From assembly GCA_051117315.1 (NCBI GenBank), contig JBNPEA010000129.1, positions 1-44,547 on the forward strand: DNA of 44,547 nt, read 5' to 3'. This document shows, piece by piece, positions 31,437-40,405 of the stretch. The number at the start of each line of letters is the position of its first letter. The stretch's first letter is position 1. Under the pieces are notes generated by a model, which worked only from the letters and a program-made list of their open reading frames with translations, was not told the origin of the DNA and made no database searches. The stretch is from Salinarimonas sp051117315. Lineage in GTDB: Bacteria; Pseudomonadota; Alphaproteobacteria; Rhizobiales; Beijerinckiaceae. Position numbers and translations under genes: made by a program.

Positions 31437-32138
31437 ATGGCGCGCATGCGACGCGATCGTCCGCTCAGCTCCCGCTCGGGCGCCCTGCGCCGGGGCCGCC
31501 GCGCCACACCGCCGGGTGAGGATCTCGCCGGCCTCGCGGCGGGCATCGTCGCCGTGTACGAGCGTCAGGCGGTGCGCTTCGACGCGGACCGCTCGCGCAG
31601 CCTGTTCGAGCGCGCCTGGCTCGAGCGCTTCCTCGCTTTGGTGCGCCCGGGCGGCCGCGTCCTCGACGTCGGCTGCGGCGCGGGAGAGCCGATCGCCGCC
31701 TTCGTCGCGGGCGCGGGGCACCCCGTCACCGGCATCGACGCGGCGCAGGCGATGCTCGTGCTGGCGCGCGCGAGGGCGCCGCTGGGGGACTGGCGAGTGG
31801 CGGACATGCACAGCCTCGACCTCGGCCGGCGCTTCGCGGGCGTCGTGGCCTGGGACAGCTTCTTCCATCTCACCCCGGGGGCGCAGCGCGAGACGCTGCC
31901 GCGCCTCGCCGCGCATCTCGAGCCCGGCGCACCGCTGATGCTCACCGTCGGGCCGGCGGCGAGTGAGGTCGTCGGGAGCGTCGGCGGCGAGCCGGTCTAC
32001 AGCGCGAGCCTCGCGCCGGCGGAGTACCGCGCGCTGCTGGACGGGCTCGGCCTCGACGTACTCGCCTTCGAGCCGGACGACCCGGGCTGCGACCGCCACA
32101 GCGTGCTTCTCGCGCGCGCCCGGGAAGACCCCTCCTGA
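31437..32138 (+). CDS. Class I SAM-dependent methyltransferase
   Basis: A methyltransferase of about 233 residues. The SAM site is GGRVLDVGCGAGEPIAAFV, followed by GHPVTGIDAAQAMLVLARARAP, DWRVADMHSLDL (motif with Asp) and VVAWDSFFHLTPGAQRETL. The substrate is unknown. The start is uncertain among ATGs at 31434, 31437 and 31446; a G-rich stretch precedes all three. It is divergent from the TPR gene across 180 bases, where no distinct motif is apparent, and convergent with rsmA at 32155, leaving only 16 bases between stops. Confidence 0.82.
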   Translation: MARMRRDRPLSSRSGALRRGRRATPPGEDLAGLAAGIVAVYERQAVRFDADRSRSLFERAWLERFLALVRPGGRVLDVGCGAGEPIAAFVAGAGHPVTGIDAAQAMLVLARARAPLGDWRVADMHSLDLGRRFAGVVAWDSFFHLTPGAQRETLPRLAAHLEPGAPLMLTVGPAASEVVGSVGGEPVYSASLAPAEYRALLDGLGLDVLAFEPDDPGCDRHSVLLARAREDPS

Positions 32139-32154
32139 GCCGCGATGTGCCGGA

Positions 32155-33021
32155 TCACGCCTTCCGTGCGGCGGCGTAGGCTCGCGCCATCGCCACGAAC
32201 CCGTCGACATCCACCTCCTCCGCCCGCGCCGTCGGCGGGACGTCCGCCGCGGCGCACAGGGCGGCGGGATCGACGCCGAGCGGCTTGAGGCTCTGGCGAA
32301 GCATCTTGCGACGCTGGCCGAAGGCGGCGGCGGTGACGGTCTCGAGCGCGCGGACGTCGCAGGGTGCGGGATCCGGGCGCGGATCGAGGCGCACGACGCT
32401 GGAGGTGACCTTCGGCGGCGGCACGAAGGCGGATGGCGCGACGTCGAACAGGATATCGGCGCGGGTGCGCCAGCCGCAGAGCACGCCGAGGCGCCCGTAG
32501 TCCTCGCGCTCGTCCGGCGTCGCCACGATGCGCTCGGCCACCTCGCGCTGGAACATCAGCGTGAGGCTCTCCCAGAACGGCGGCCACTCGCGGCCGGCGA
32601 CCCAGCCGGTGAGCAGCTGCGTACCGACGTTGTAGGGCAGGTTGGCGACGACGCGGGGCCTTCCCTCGCCGGGCCCGTTCTCGAGGAGCGGGCGCGGGTC
32701 GAAGGCGGCTGCGTCCGCCTCGACGACGGTGAGCCGGCCGGGGTAGCGCGCGGCGATCTGCGCCAGCGCCGGCAGGCAGCGGGCGTCGCGCTCGATGGCG
32801 ACGACGTGCGCCGCGCCGCCGGCCAAGAGCGCGCGGGTGAGGCCGCCGGGGCCGGGGCCGACCTCCAGCACGCGCGCGCCCGAGAGCGGGCCCGACGCAC
32901 GGGCGATGCGGCTCGTCAGGTTGAGGTCGAACAGGAAGTTCTGGCCGAGCTGCTTCTTCGGCGCGAGATCGAAGGCCCGCACCACCTCCCGCAGCGGCGG
33001 AAGGTCGTCGATCGCGCTCAC
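32155..33021 (-). CDS. rsmA: 16S rRNA (adenine1518-N6/adenine1519-N6)-dimethyltransferase
   Basis: A 288-residue KsgA/RsmA enzyme that dimethylates two adjacent adenines near the 3' end of 16S rRNA during small-subunit maturation. It shows KKQLGQNFLFDLNL, the SAM motif VLEVGPGPGGLTRALL, the catalytic NLPYNVGTQLL and the C-terminal FGQRRKMLRQSLKPL. The GTG at 33021 overlaps the pdxA stop (GTGA), as expected for translational coupling in the conserved pdxA-rsmA order. The final block EEVDVDGFVAMARAY is typical of the family. No unusual features. Confidence 0.95.
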   Translation of the reverse strand: MSAIDDLPPLREVVRAFDLAPKKQLGQNFLFDLNLTSRIARASGPLSGARVLEVGPGPGGLTRALLAGGAAHVVAIERDARCLPALAQIAARYPGRLTVVEADAAAFDPRPLLENGPGEGRPRVVANLPYNVGTQLLTGWVAGREWPPFWESLTLMFQREVAERIVATPDEREDYGRLGVLCGWRTRADILFDVAPSAFVPPPKVTSSVVRLDPRPDPAPCDVRALETVTAAAFGQRRKMLRQSLKPLGVDPAALCAAADVPPTARAEEVDVDGFVAMARAYAAARKA

Positions 33022-34058
33022 GGCGTCTCGGCCTCCCGTGCCCGGCCCGCGAGCCGCCCGGCGAGCGCGAGCGCCGCGATCAGGCTGTCGGGCCGCGCGA
33101 TGCCGCGCCCGGCGATGTCGAAGGCGGTGCCGTGGTCCGGCGATGTGCGGATGAAGGGCAGGCCGAGCGTCACGTTCACCGCATCGTCGAAGGCGATGGT
33201 CTTGATCGGGACGAGGGCCTGGTCGTGGTACATCGCGAGCGCGACGTCGTACGTCGTCCGCGCCCGGGCGTGGAAGAGCGTGTCCGCCGGGTGGGGGCCG
33301 GTGGCATCGATTCCCTCCGCCCGCAACGCCGCGATCGCCGGAGCGATCGTGTCGATCTCCTCGCGCCCCATGGCACCCGCCTCGCCGGAATGCGGGTTGA
33401 GGCCGGCGAGCGCGAGGCGCGGGGCGGCGATGCCGAAGCGCGCGCGCAGATCCCGCGCGACGATCCGGGCCACCGCCAGGATGCGCTCGCGCGTGAGTGC
33501 CCGCGGCACCTCGGCGAGCGCGATGTGGACCGTCACCGGCACGACGGCGAGCTCCTCGCTCCACAGCATCATCACGGAGAGCGGCGGCGGCGCGCCGGGT
33601 TCCGCGGCCAGCGCGGCGAGGAATTCGGTATGGCCGGGATGGGCGAAGCCCGCCTCGTAGAGCACGGACTTGGCAATCGGCAGGGTGACGACACCGCCCG
33701 CGCGCCCGCCCCGTGCCAGCGCGACGGCGCGCTCGATCGACTCGAGGATCGCGGGCGCGTTGGCGGGATCGGGCCGGCCCGGCGTGGCGGCGACGGGCGT
33801 CTCGAGGGGAAGCACGGGCAGGCCCTCGTCGAAGACGGCGGGCGCCTCCTCGATCGCGGCCACGGGCCGCACCGGCACATCGATGCCGACGGCGCGCGCG
33901 ACGCGGGCGAGATGGTCCACGTCGCCCAGCAGGGCGAAGGGGCTGAGCCCGTGTTCCGCGCGTGCGCCCCAGGCTGCGAGCGCGATCTCCGGGCCGATCC
34001 CCGCGGGGTCGCCGAGGGTGAGAGCGAGGGGGAGGAGACGGCGACGATCGCTTTCCAC
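33018..34058 (-). CDS. pdxA: 4-hydroxythreonine-4-phosphate dehydrogenase
   Basis: A 346-residue metal- and NAD-dependent enzyme of pyridoxal 5'-phosphate synthesis that oxidatively decarboxylates 4-phosphohydroxy-L-threonine. It shows LALTLGDPAGIGPEI, GVVTLPIAKSVLYEAGF-GHTEFLA (metal His in the PGHTEFLA stretch), LNPHSGEAGAMGREE with a second metal His, and the third in MYHDQALVPIKTIAF. INRTSPDHGTAFDIAG-type residues (IRTSPDHGTAFDIAG) close the active site. It begins three bases after the lptD stop and overlaps rsmA by 4 bases. The usual surA gene between lptD and pdxA is absent. Confidence 0.95.
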   Translation of the reverse strand: MESDRRRLLPLALTLGDPAGIGPEIALAAWGARAEHGLSPFALLGDVDHLARVARAVGIDVPVRPVAAIEEAPAVFDEGLPVLPLETPVAATPGRPDPANAPAILESIERAVALARGGRAGGVVTLPIAKSVLYEAGFAHPGHTEFLAALAAEPGAPPPLSVMMLWSEELAVVPVTVHIALAEVPRALTRERILAVARIVARDLRARFGIAAPRLALAGLNPHSGEAGAMGREEIDTIAPAIAALRAEGIDATGPHPADTLFHARARTTYDVALAMYHDQALVPIKTIAFDDAVNVTLGLPFIRTSPDHGTAFDIAGRGIARPDSLIAALALAGRLAGRAREAETP

Positions 34059-34061
34059 GGC

Positions 34062-36581
34062 TCAGAACGGCCGCTCGTTCGGGTCCTGGTTCAGCTCCTG
34101 CTGGAAGCCGACCTCGCCCAGCGTGAGCAGCTCCAGCCGCACCAGGACGGTGCGATTGTAGCGGTCTCCCGTCGTCGCGCCGCTGATAGGGGTCGACTGC
34201 AGCTCGACCGTGAATGTGGTGCACTCGTCAGTGTAGCCGGCGCCGACGACGAGCGAGGTGAAGGCGTCGCTGCCGAGCCCGGCGGACGCGTCGTTCCGGT
34301 ACTTGTCCAGGTCGAGTGTCAGGCCGCCCGTCAGGTACCAATTGCGCGTCAGGCCGAGCTGCGCCGTCGCCTGCACGCCCTCGCGCGCCGTGGCGATGCC
34401 CAGCTCCGGCTGCGGCGCGAGCCGGGCGTAGAGCACGTTCGCGCTCAGGCGACCGATCCGCCCGCTCAGGTCGGCCTCCAGGCGATCGACCGAAAGGTCG
34501 TCGCGAGCGAAGCGGGCACGGGCGCCGACCCTGAGCCCGGAGAAGGGTGTGATCTCGAGGCGACCGACGTAGTCGGACAGCCGCTCGTCCAGCCCGGAGC
34601 CGGCGCCGATGTTGAGGAGCCCGGCCTCGTCGAAGGAATTGCGGCCCGAGATCTGCGCCGACTGGCCGAACAGCGCATGGACGTACACGCCGTTGGCGCC
34701 GTTGAAGGTGTACTGGATGCCGTAGTTGGCGCGAACGCCGCCTTCCGCACGATCGAAGCCGGAGAACTTGTCCCACTCGAACAGGGTGGTATCGTCGAAG
34801 ACGAGGCTCTGGGCGTCCTCGTTGGGATACTGCCCGATCTGCATCTCGTTCGGGCGCGCGATGATCTGCGCGATCGGCTCGATGACCTGGGTGCCGCCGG
34901 CGAAACGGCCGGCGAGCGGGAAGCGGTATTCAAGCCCGACCGCGGGCATGACCCGCCCGTAGAAGTCGTCCTCGCGACCCGTGAAGGACGCGACGCCGGC
35001 GTTCTCGAATCCCGTGAGGCTCGGCGAGAACCAGATCCCGTCGGCGCGGGCATAGGCGAAGGGCGTCCAGGCCTGGCCGAGCCCGTCGACGAAGCGCCGG
35101 CGCCAGCTCACCTCCGAGGTCAGGCGCGTGTAGCTCCCCGACAGCCCCAGCGCGAGGCAGTCGCGGTCGAAAACGGCGCAGGTCGGATAGTCCGCCGCGA
35201 GGCCCGGGGTGACGACCGTGCGAGCGTTGCCGCCCAGCGGCTGGAAGTTGGCGGCCTCCCGCGACAGGCTCGTCAGGTTCGCCGTCAGGCCGAGCTCCCC
35301 GCCGAGCGGCCCCGGTGCCGCGAAGCGCCGATCGTAGTCGACGACCGGGTGGACGATGGGCTGGTGCTTCTGGAAGTCCGCCGAGGAGAGGCCCTCGAAG
35401 TAATAGCCGCGTGCATCGAAGAACGAGCGCTCGCCCTGTCCGGTGAGGTAGAGCGTCGAGACGGCTTCCGTGCGGAACGTCGACGTCACGTTGGCGCTCG
35501 AGAGCTTGTAGTCGTCGATGAAGAAGCGGTCCGAGACGAGCGTGACGTCCCAGCCGAAGTTCCAGCGCGGGTTGATGCTGAAGCGTCCGACCGATTCGAT
35601 CATGCCGCGGCTGTCGTCGAAGCCCTCCGGCGGCTCCGTGCGATTGAACGCCTCGGGCTCGTTCTCGAAGATGCCGACGGCGCGGATCGAGTAGGAGCCC
35701 GTCATCAGCCGGTGCCGCCACTCGACGTCGGCGAGGAAGCCCTGGCGAGCGTAGTAGGCGGGGCGCAGCGTGAGGTCGTAGTTCGGCGCGAGGTTGATGA
35801 AGAACGGCACGCGGGCGCCGTTGCCCAGCGTCTCGGAGAAGATCGCCGTGGGGGTCAGGAACCCGGTCTTACGCCTCACCGACGGGTCTGGCGACCAGAA
35901 GTACGGGATGTAGGCGATCGGCACGCCCGCGAACTCGAGCGTGGCGTTCTCGTAGTAGATCGTCCGCTCTTCGTTGTCGTGGATGATGCGCGCGGCCTTG
36001 ACCTGCCACAGCGGCGGTCGGCTCGGGTTCTGCGCGCAGGGCTCGCAGGTCGTGTAGGTGCCGCGCTGGAAGACGGTCTGCTCGCCGTCGATGCGCTCGG
36101 CGCGCGGCGCGGTGAAGCGGCCCGTGGCCGGCCGGCCGGCATCGACGACCGGCTGCTCGACACGCAGCGAATCGATGAAGCCCGAGCGGAAGTCGTCTGT
36201 GAGCTCGAATCGCTCGCCGGTGGCGACCGTGCCGTCGCTCTGCGTCAGCCGCGCGTTGCCCTGGGCGAAGACGCGGCCGGTGTTGCGGTCGTAGATGACG
36301 CGGTCGGCCTGCAGCGTGCGGCCATCGTAGTTCATCTCGACATTGCCGACGGCGGCGACGGTGTTGCGATCGTTGTCGTAGACGAGCTCGTCCGCCTCGA
36401 CGAGCAGGCGTGCCTCGGGATCGGCGGAGACCGCGCCCGCGAGCGGATCGCCGACGGCGCCCTGCGCATAGGCCGGGGCATGCAGGAGGACGGCCCCGAG
36501 CGCCGTCGCCAGGGCCATGCGCGCAAGACCGACCGTCACTCGTCCCACCCCTCGAGGCCGGCGAGCCGTGAGGGCGACCAT
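34062..36581 (-). CDS. lptD: LPS-assembly protein LptD
   Basis: An 839-residue outer-membrane beta-barrel that, with LptE, inserts lipopolysaccharide into the outer leaflet. It has a signal peptide (ending near APAYAQG, residue 40) and an OstA/LptA-like jellyroll (about residues 55-180: ELVYDNDRNTVAAVGNVEMNYDGRTLQADRVIYDRNTGRVFAQGNARL). The CEPC pair at TYTTCEPCAQ follows, then the barrel with AYIPYFWSPDPSVRRKTGFLTPT. A C-terminal Cys (YTDECTTF) could form an interdomain disulfide with the CEPC pair. Its start overlaps the lptG stop (TGATG). The terminal NERPF is Phe-ended, fitting a barrel assembly signal. Confidence 0.95.
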   Translation of the reverse strand: MVALTARRPRGVGRVTVGLARMALATALGAVLLHAPAYAQGAVGDPLAGAVSADPEARLLVEADELVYDNDRNTVAAVGNVEMNYDGRTLQADRVIYDRNTGRVFAQGNARLTQSDGTVATGERFELTDDFRSGFIDSLRVEQPVVDAGRPATGRFTAPRAERIDGEQTVFQRGTYTTCEPCAQNPSRPPLWQVKAARIIHDNEERTIYYENATLEFAGVPIAYIPYFWSPDPSVRRKTGFLTPTAIFSETLGNGARVPFFINLAPNYDLTLRPAYYARQGFLADVEWRHRLMTGSYSIRAVGIFENEPEAFNRTEPPEGFDDSRGMIESVGRFSINPRWNFGWDVTLVSDRFFIDDYKLSSANVTSTFRTEAVSTLYLTGQGERSFFDARGYYFEGLSSADFQKHQPIVHPVVDYDRRFAAPGPLGGELGLTANLTSLSREAANFQPLGGNARTVVTPGLAADYPTCAVFDRDCLALGLSGSYTRLTSEVSWRRRFVDGLGQAWTPFAYARADGIWFSPSLTGFENAGVASFTGREDDFYGRVMPAVGLEYRFPLAGRFAGGTQVIEPIAQIIARPNEMQIGQYPNEDAQSLVFDDTTLFEWDKFSGFDRAEGGVRANYGIQYTFNGANGVYVHALFGQSAQISGRNSFDEAGLLNIGAGSGLDERLSDYVGRLEITPFSGLRVGARARFARDDLSVDRLEADLSGRIGRLSANVLYARLAPQPELGIATAREGVQATAQLGLTRNWYLTGGLTLDLDKYRNDASAGLGSDAFTSLVVGAGYTDECTTFTVELQSTPISGATTGDRYNRTVLVRLELLTLGEVGFQQELNQDPNERPF

Positions 36582-37669
36582 CAGCCGTCCTCCTTGTGCA
36601 GTAGCACCAGCACGCCGAGCAAACTCCCTACTACTGCCGGAAACCAGGCGGCGAGCGTGGTTCCCACCAGGCCCGAGCCGCCGAGATCCTCCATCAGCTC
36701 GGTCGCCACATAAAGCAGGAATCCCGCGGCGACGCCACCCAGAACCATCTGGCCCACGCCACCAAATCGGAAGAATCTTAAGGAAACCGACGCCGCCACC
36801 AGGATCATCGCCACGAACAGCAGCGGGCGCGCCATCAGCGCTTCGTGCTGCAGCCGGTAGCGGGTGGCGTCGAGGCCGGCGAGCTCGGTCTGGGCGGCCA
36901 CGTCGTCGAGGTCCCAGATCGGCACCGACCCGGGTGGGGTGAAGCTCGTGCGCAGCTGGCCCGGGTCGAGGCTGGATGGCAGCTCGTAGCGGTCGTAGGT
37001 CTGCGGCTCGATGTCCAGCGCCGTCACACGGGCGTCGACGAGCTCCCAGCGGCCGGGCAGCAGCTCGCCCGCGCGCGCCTCGATCCGTTCCCGGAACCGA
37101 CCCTCCAGGTCGAAGACGAAGATCGTCGGGCGCGACAGCCGCGTCGTACCCTCCACGGCCGCCTCGGCGCGGACGATGGCGGTGCCCTCCGGGCTGCGCT
37201 GGCGGATCCAGACGTTCTCGGCCGCGGCGATGCCCGGATCGCGCGCGAACAGCACCGCCTCACGGGCGCTCGCCTCCTGCTTCAGGATGGCCGCGAGGGG
37301 ATTGTAGACGAAGATCGCGAAGATGCCGATGCCCAGCGCGACGAGGATGCCCGGCTGGAGGAACTGCCAGGCGGAGACGCCGGCGGCGCGGGCGACCACG
37401 AGCTCGAGCTTCCGCGACAGGTTGAGCAGCGTGATCATGCCGCCGAACAGGACCGCGAAGGGCAGGACCTGCTCGGCGATGGCCGGTGTCCGCAGGAGCG
37501 AGAGGACCGCGATCTCCGGCGCACCGACGCTGGCGGAATCGCCCGCCTGGCGCATCTGCTCGACGAAATCGAGCGTGTAGACGAGCAGGAATACCGTCAG
37601 GAACACGCCGCCGATCATGCGCAGGAAGCGCGCTGCGAGATAGCTGCCGAAGGTCGCGCCGACGAGCAT
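36581..37669 (-). CDS. lptG: LPS export ABC transporter permease LptG
   Basis: A 362-residue inner-membrane permease of the LptB2FG complex, which extracts LPS from the inner membrane. It has three membrane segments at each end and a periplasmic jellyroll between them. The first helices contain LAARFLRMIGGVFLTVFLLVYTLDFVEQMRQ; LNLSRKLELVVARAAGVSAWQFLQP is the coupling region facing LptB. The C-terminal helices include LRFFRFGGVGQMVLGGVAAGFLLYV. It overlaps both lptF (upstream) and lptD (downstream) through TGATG junctions, so the three are translated as one unit. The lptB, lptA and lptC genes are not in the window. Confidence 0.94.
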   Translation of the reverse strand: MLVGATFGSYLAARFLRMIGGVFLTVFLLVYTLDFVEQMRQAGDSASVGAPEIAVLSLLRTPAIAEQVLPFAVLFGGMITLLNLSRKLELVVARAAGVSAWQFLQPGILVALGIGIFAIFVYNPLAAILKQEASAREAVLFARDPGIAAAENVWIRQRSPEGTAIVRAEAAVEGTTRLSRPTIFVFDLEGRFRERIEARAGELLPGRWELVDARVTALDIEPQTYDRYELPSSLDPGQLRTSFTPPGSVPIWDLDDVAAQTELAGLDATRYRLQHEALMARPLLFVAMILVAASVSLRFFRFGGVGQMVLGGVAAGFLLYVATELMEDLGGSGLVGTTLAAWFPAVVGSLLGVLVLLHKEDG

Positions 37670-38829
37670 CACGCCCTCCGCGGCGCGAGGAGGCGCGCCG
37701 GGGCCAGGCCGGCGAGGGCGCCGGAGATCCGGGCGGCCATCGCCGCGCTCTCCTGCGGACGCAGCGCGATCCACAGCGACAGCGCGATGCCGGCGAGCGG
37801 CGCGGCCCAGACCAGCGTCACCGCCGCCGCCGAGCCGACGGCGGCGCTCGACGCCGCGAAGCCCGCTATCCGCACGAGGACCATGCTCACGACGGCCGCG
37901 GCGATGGCCGTCCCGCGCCCCTGGCGCGTCGTCACCGCCTGGCCGAGCGCGGCGAAGGCGATCGCGACGCCGGCGAGCGGGTAGAGCCAGGCGGTGAGCC
38001 GATCGTGCAGCTCGGCCCGGAAGCGCCCGGGCACGGCCCGATAATAGGGATCGTCCGGGTCCGGCGCGAAGAGCGCGCCGGTGGACTGCTCGCGCGGCTT
38101 GTAGAGGATCGCCGCCTGCTCCGGCCCGAAAGCCGCGAGATCGACGGCGTAGCGCTCGAACGTGACGATCGAGCCGTCGGCGCGGCCCTCCTGCTGGCGA
38201 TGGATGCTGCCCTTCTCCAGCAGGAGATAGCTGCCGTCCTCCAGGTCCGTCGCGATGCCGCGCTCGGCGACGTAGACGACGGTGCGCTGCGGGTCGCGTC
38301 GGTCCTGCAGGAAGACGCCGAGCAGGGCGTCTCCCGCTCGGTCGCGGTAGGAGAAGGTGATTCCCCCGTCCAGCTCGGTGAACTGCCCCTCGCGCACCAT
38401 GTTGGCGACGAAGTCCGCCCGGATCTGGGTGATCAGGTGGCGCAGCTGCGCGAAGCTCGCGGGCATCAGCCAGATCGTGTTGAGCGCCACGACGACAGCG
38501 ACGATGAGGCCCAGCACCGCGAACGGGCGCATCATCCGCCAGGGCGACATGCCCGCCGCGGAGGCGACGACCCATTCGGAATCGCCGTTGAGCTTGTTGA
38601 GCGTGTAGACCGCGGCGATGAACAGCGCCACCGGCGCGATCACCGTGACGAGCGCCGGCAGCGACAGGCCGGTGACCACGAGGAACACGACGAAGGTCTG
38701 GCCCTTGCCGGTGATCAGGTCGAGCTCGCGCAGCGCCTGCGTGATCCAGATCACGCCGGTGAGGCCGACGAGCAGGGTCAGGAAGGCGCTCAGCGCCGTT
38801 GCGAAGATGTAGCGTTCGATGCGCGTCAT
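37669..38829 (-). CDS. lptF: LPS export ABC transporter permease LptF
   Basis: A 386-residue YjgP/YjgQ-family permease that pairs with LptG. The N-terminus MTRIERYIFATALSAFLTLLVGLTGVIWITQALRELDLI is typical. LNKLNGDSEWVVASAAGMSPWRMMRPF is the cytoplasmic coupling helix. The central periplasmic domain (about residues 120-260) is followed by three membrane segments. It is the first gene of the lptF-lptG-lptD-pdxA-rsmA run and diverges from purB, 150 bases away. No clear promoter consensus is visible in that short gap. A basic Ala/Arg tail ends the protein. Confidence 0.94.
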   Translation of the reverse strand: MTRIERYIFATALSAFLTLLVGLTGVIWITQALRELDLITGKGQTFVVFLVVTGLSLPALVTVIAPVALFIAAVYTLNKLNGDSEWVVASAAGMSPWRMMRPFAVLGLIVAVVVALNTIWLMPASFAQLRHLITQIRADFVANMVREGQFTELDGGITFSYRDRAGDALLGVFLQDRRDPQRTVVYVAERGIATDLEDGSYLLLEKGSIHRQQEGRADGSIVTFERYAVDLAAFGPEQAAILYKPREQSTGALFAPDPDDPYYRAVPGRFRAELHDRLTAWLYPLAGVAIAFAALGQAVTTRQGRGTAIAAAVVSMVLVRIAGFAASSAAVGSAAAVTLVWAAPLAGIALSLWIALRPQESAAMAARISGALAGLAPARLLAPRRA

Positions 38830-38979
38830 GCGGCGGGGCTCCGACCCGTTTCGCTACCCCCACAAGCGCCCGGAGGCAAGCGCCGCTGGGTCACGCACCC
38901 GTATGAAGCGGGCGCGCGGCTTCACCGCCGCGCGCCGGCATGCTACGGCGCTGACGCCCCCGCCCGAGAGGATGACGTC

Positions 38980-40287
38980 ATGGTCCCGCGCTATTCCCGC
39001 CCCGAGATGACCGCGATCTGGTCGCCGGAGACGAAGTTCCGGATCTGGTTCGAGATCGAGGCGCACGCGACCTCGGCGCTGGCCGAGCTCGGGATCGTGC
39101 CGAAGGAAGCCGCCGACGAGATCTGGGAGAAGGGCTCCGCCGCGACCTTCGACGTCGATCGCATCGACGCCATCGAGCGCGAGACCAAGCACGACGTCAT
39201 CGCCTTCCTCACTCATCTCGCCGAGATCGTCGGGCCGCAGGCGCGCTTCGTTCACCAGGGCATGACCTCGTCGGACGTGCTCGACACCACGCTCTCCGTG
39301 CAGCTCGCCCGCGCCGCCGACATCCTGCTGGCCGATCTCGACGCCCTCCTCGCCGCGCTGGAGCGTCGGGCCCGGGAGCACAAGCTCACCCCGACCATCG
39401 GCCGGTCGCACGGCATCCACGCCGAGCCGACCACGTTCGGCGTCAAGCTCGCCCAGGCCTATGCCGAGTTCGACCGCTGCCGCGCCCGCCTCGTCGCTGC
39501 GCGCGCCGAGGTCGCGACCTGCGCCATCTCGGGGGCGGTCGGCACCTTCGCCAACATCGATCCGCGGGTGGAGGAATACGTCGCCGAGAAGCTCGGCCTC
39601 GTCCCCGAGCCGGTCTCGACGCAGGTGATCCCGCGCGACCGGCACGCGATGTTCTTCGCCACGCTCGCCGTCGTCGCCTCGTCCGTCGAGCGGCTCGCCA
39701 CCGAGATCCGGCACCTGCAGCGCACCGAGGTGCTCGAGGCCGAGGAGTACTTCTCGGCGGGGCAGAAGGGCTCCTCGGCCATGCCCCACAAGCGCAACCC
39801 CGTGCTCACCGAGAACCTGACGGGCCTCGCCCGGATGGTGCGCGCCTTCGCGCTGCCGGCGATGGAGAACGTGGCGCTGTGGCACGAGCGCGACATCTCG
39901 CATTCCTCGGTCGAGCGCATGATCGGCCCCGACGCGACGATCACGCTCGACTTCGCGCTGGCCCGCCTCACCGGCGTCGTCGACAAGCTGCTGGTCTATC
40001 CCGAGCGCATGCAGGCCAACCTCGACCGGCTCGGCGGCCTGATCCATTCGCAGCGGGTGCTCCTGGCGCTCACCCAGAAGGGCGTCTCGCGGGAGGACGC
40101 GTATGGCCTGGTGCAGCGCAACGCCATGCCGGTCTGGCGCGGGGAGGGTGATTTCCTGACGCTGCTGAAGGCCGACGCGCAGGTATCCGCCGCGCTCTCG
40201 GACGCCGAGCTCGAGGGGCTGTTCGACCTCGGCTACCACCTGAAGCACGTCGACACGATCTTCGCGCGGGTCTTCGGGACGCCCTGA
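38980..40287 (+). CDS. purB: Adenylosuccinate lyase
   Basis: A 435-residue lyase of the fumarase/aspartase superfamily that acts twice in purine synthesis, cleaving SAICAR and adenylosuccinate with release of fumarate. It shows RYSRPEMTAIWSPETKFRIWFEIE, the TSSDVLDTTLSVQL block, TIGRSHGIHAEPTTFG (active-site His) and the superfamily signature GSSAMPHKRNPVLTEN with the catalytic Ser loop. The C-terminal helical region contains KGVSREDAYGLVQRNAM. GAGAGGA lies seven bases before the ATG at 38980. Length and motifs are ordinary. Confidence 0.97.
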   Translation: MVPRYSRPEMTAIWSPETKFRIWFEIEAHATSALAELGIVPKEAADEIWEKGSAATFDVDRIDAIERETKHDVIAFLTHLAEIVGPQARFVHQGMTSSDVLDTTLSVQLARAADILLADLDALLAALERRAREHKLTPTIGRSHGIHAEPTTFGVKLAQAYAEFDRCRARLVAARAEVATCAISGAVGTFANIDPRVEEYVAEKLGLVPEPVSTQVIPRDRHAMFFATLAVVASSVERLATEIRHLQRTEVLEAEEYFSAGQKGSSAMPHKRNPVLTENLTGLARMVRAFALPAMENVALWHERDISHSSVERMIGPDATITLDFALARLTGVVDKLLVYPERMQANLDRLGGLIHSQRVLLALTQKGVSREDAYGLVQRNAMPVWRGEGDFLTLLKADAQVSAALSDAELEGLFDLGYHLKHVDTIFARVFGTP

Positions 40288-40288
40288 C

Positions 40289-40328
40289 CTCTCCCTCTCC
40301 TCGTGGAAAGGGGGAAAGGGCAGGTCGT
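40289..40328. repeat. Extragenic palindromic (REP-like) element
   Basis: Just after purB: GACCT, then CT-rich CTCCCTCTCC, a short loop, G-rich GGGGGAAAGGG and AGGTC. The arms form an imperfect palindrome of the CCCTCTCC/GGAGAGGG type widely scattered between genes in rhizobial and Methylobacterium-like genomes. It may also end the purB transcript. The rest of the 118-base gap is unremarkable. Confidence 0.5.
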
Positions 40329-40405
40329 CCAGCGTACATGGGAGAAGTCGATCGGTGCCGCCGGGTGCTCTCCTGCACGGCTCCGTGAGGCGGGGCGCTC
40401 GGCGC

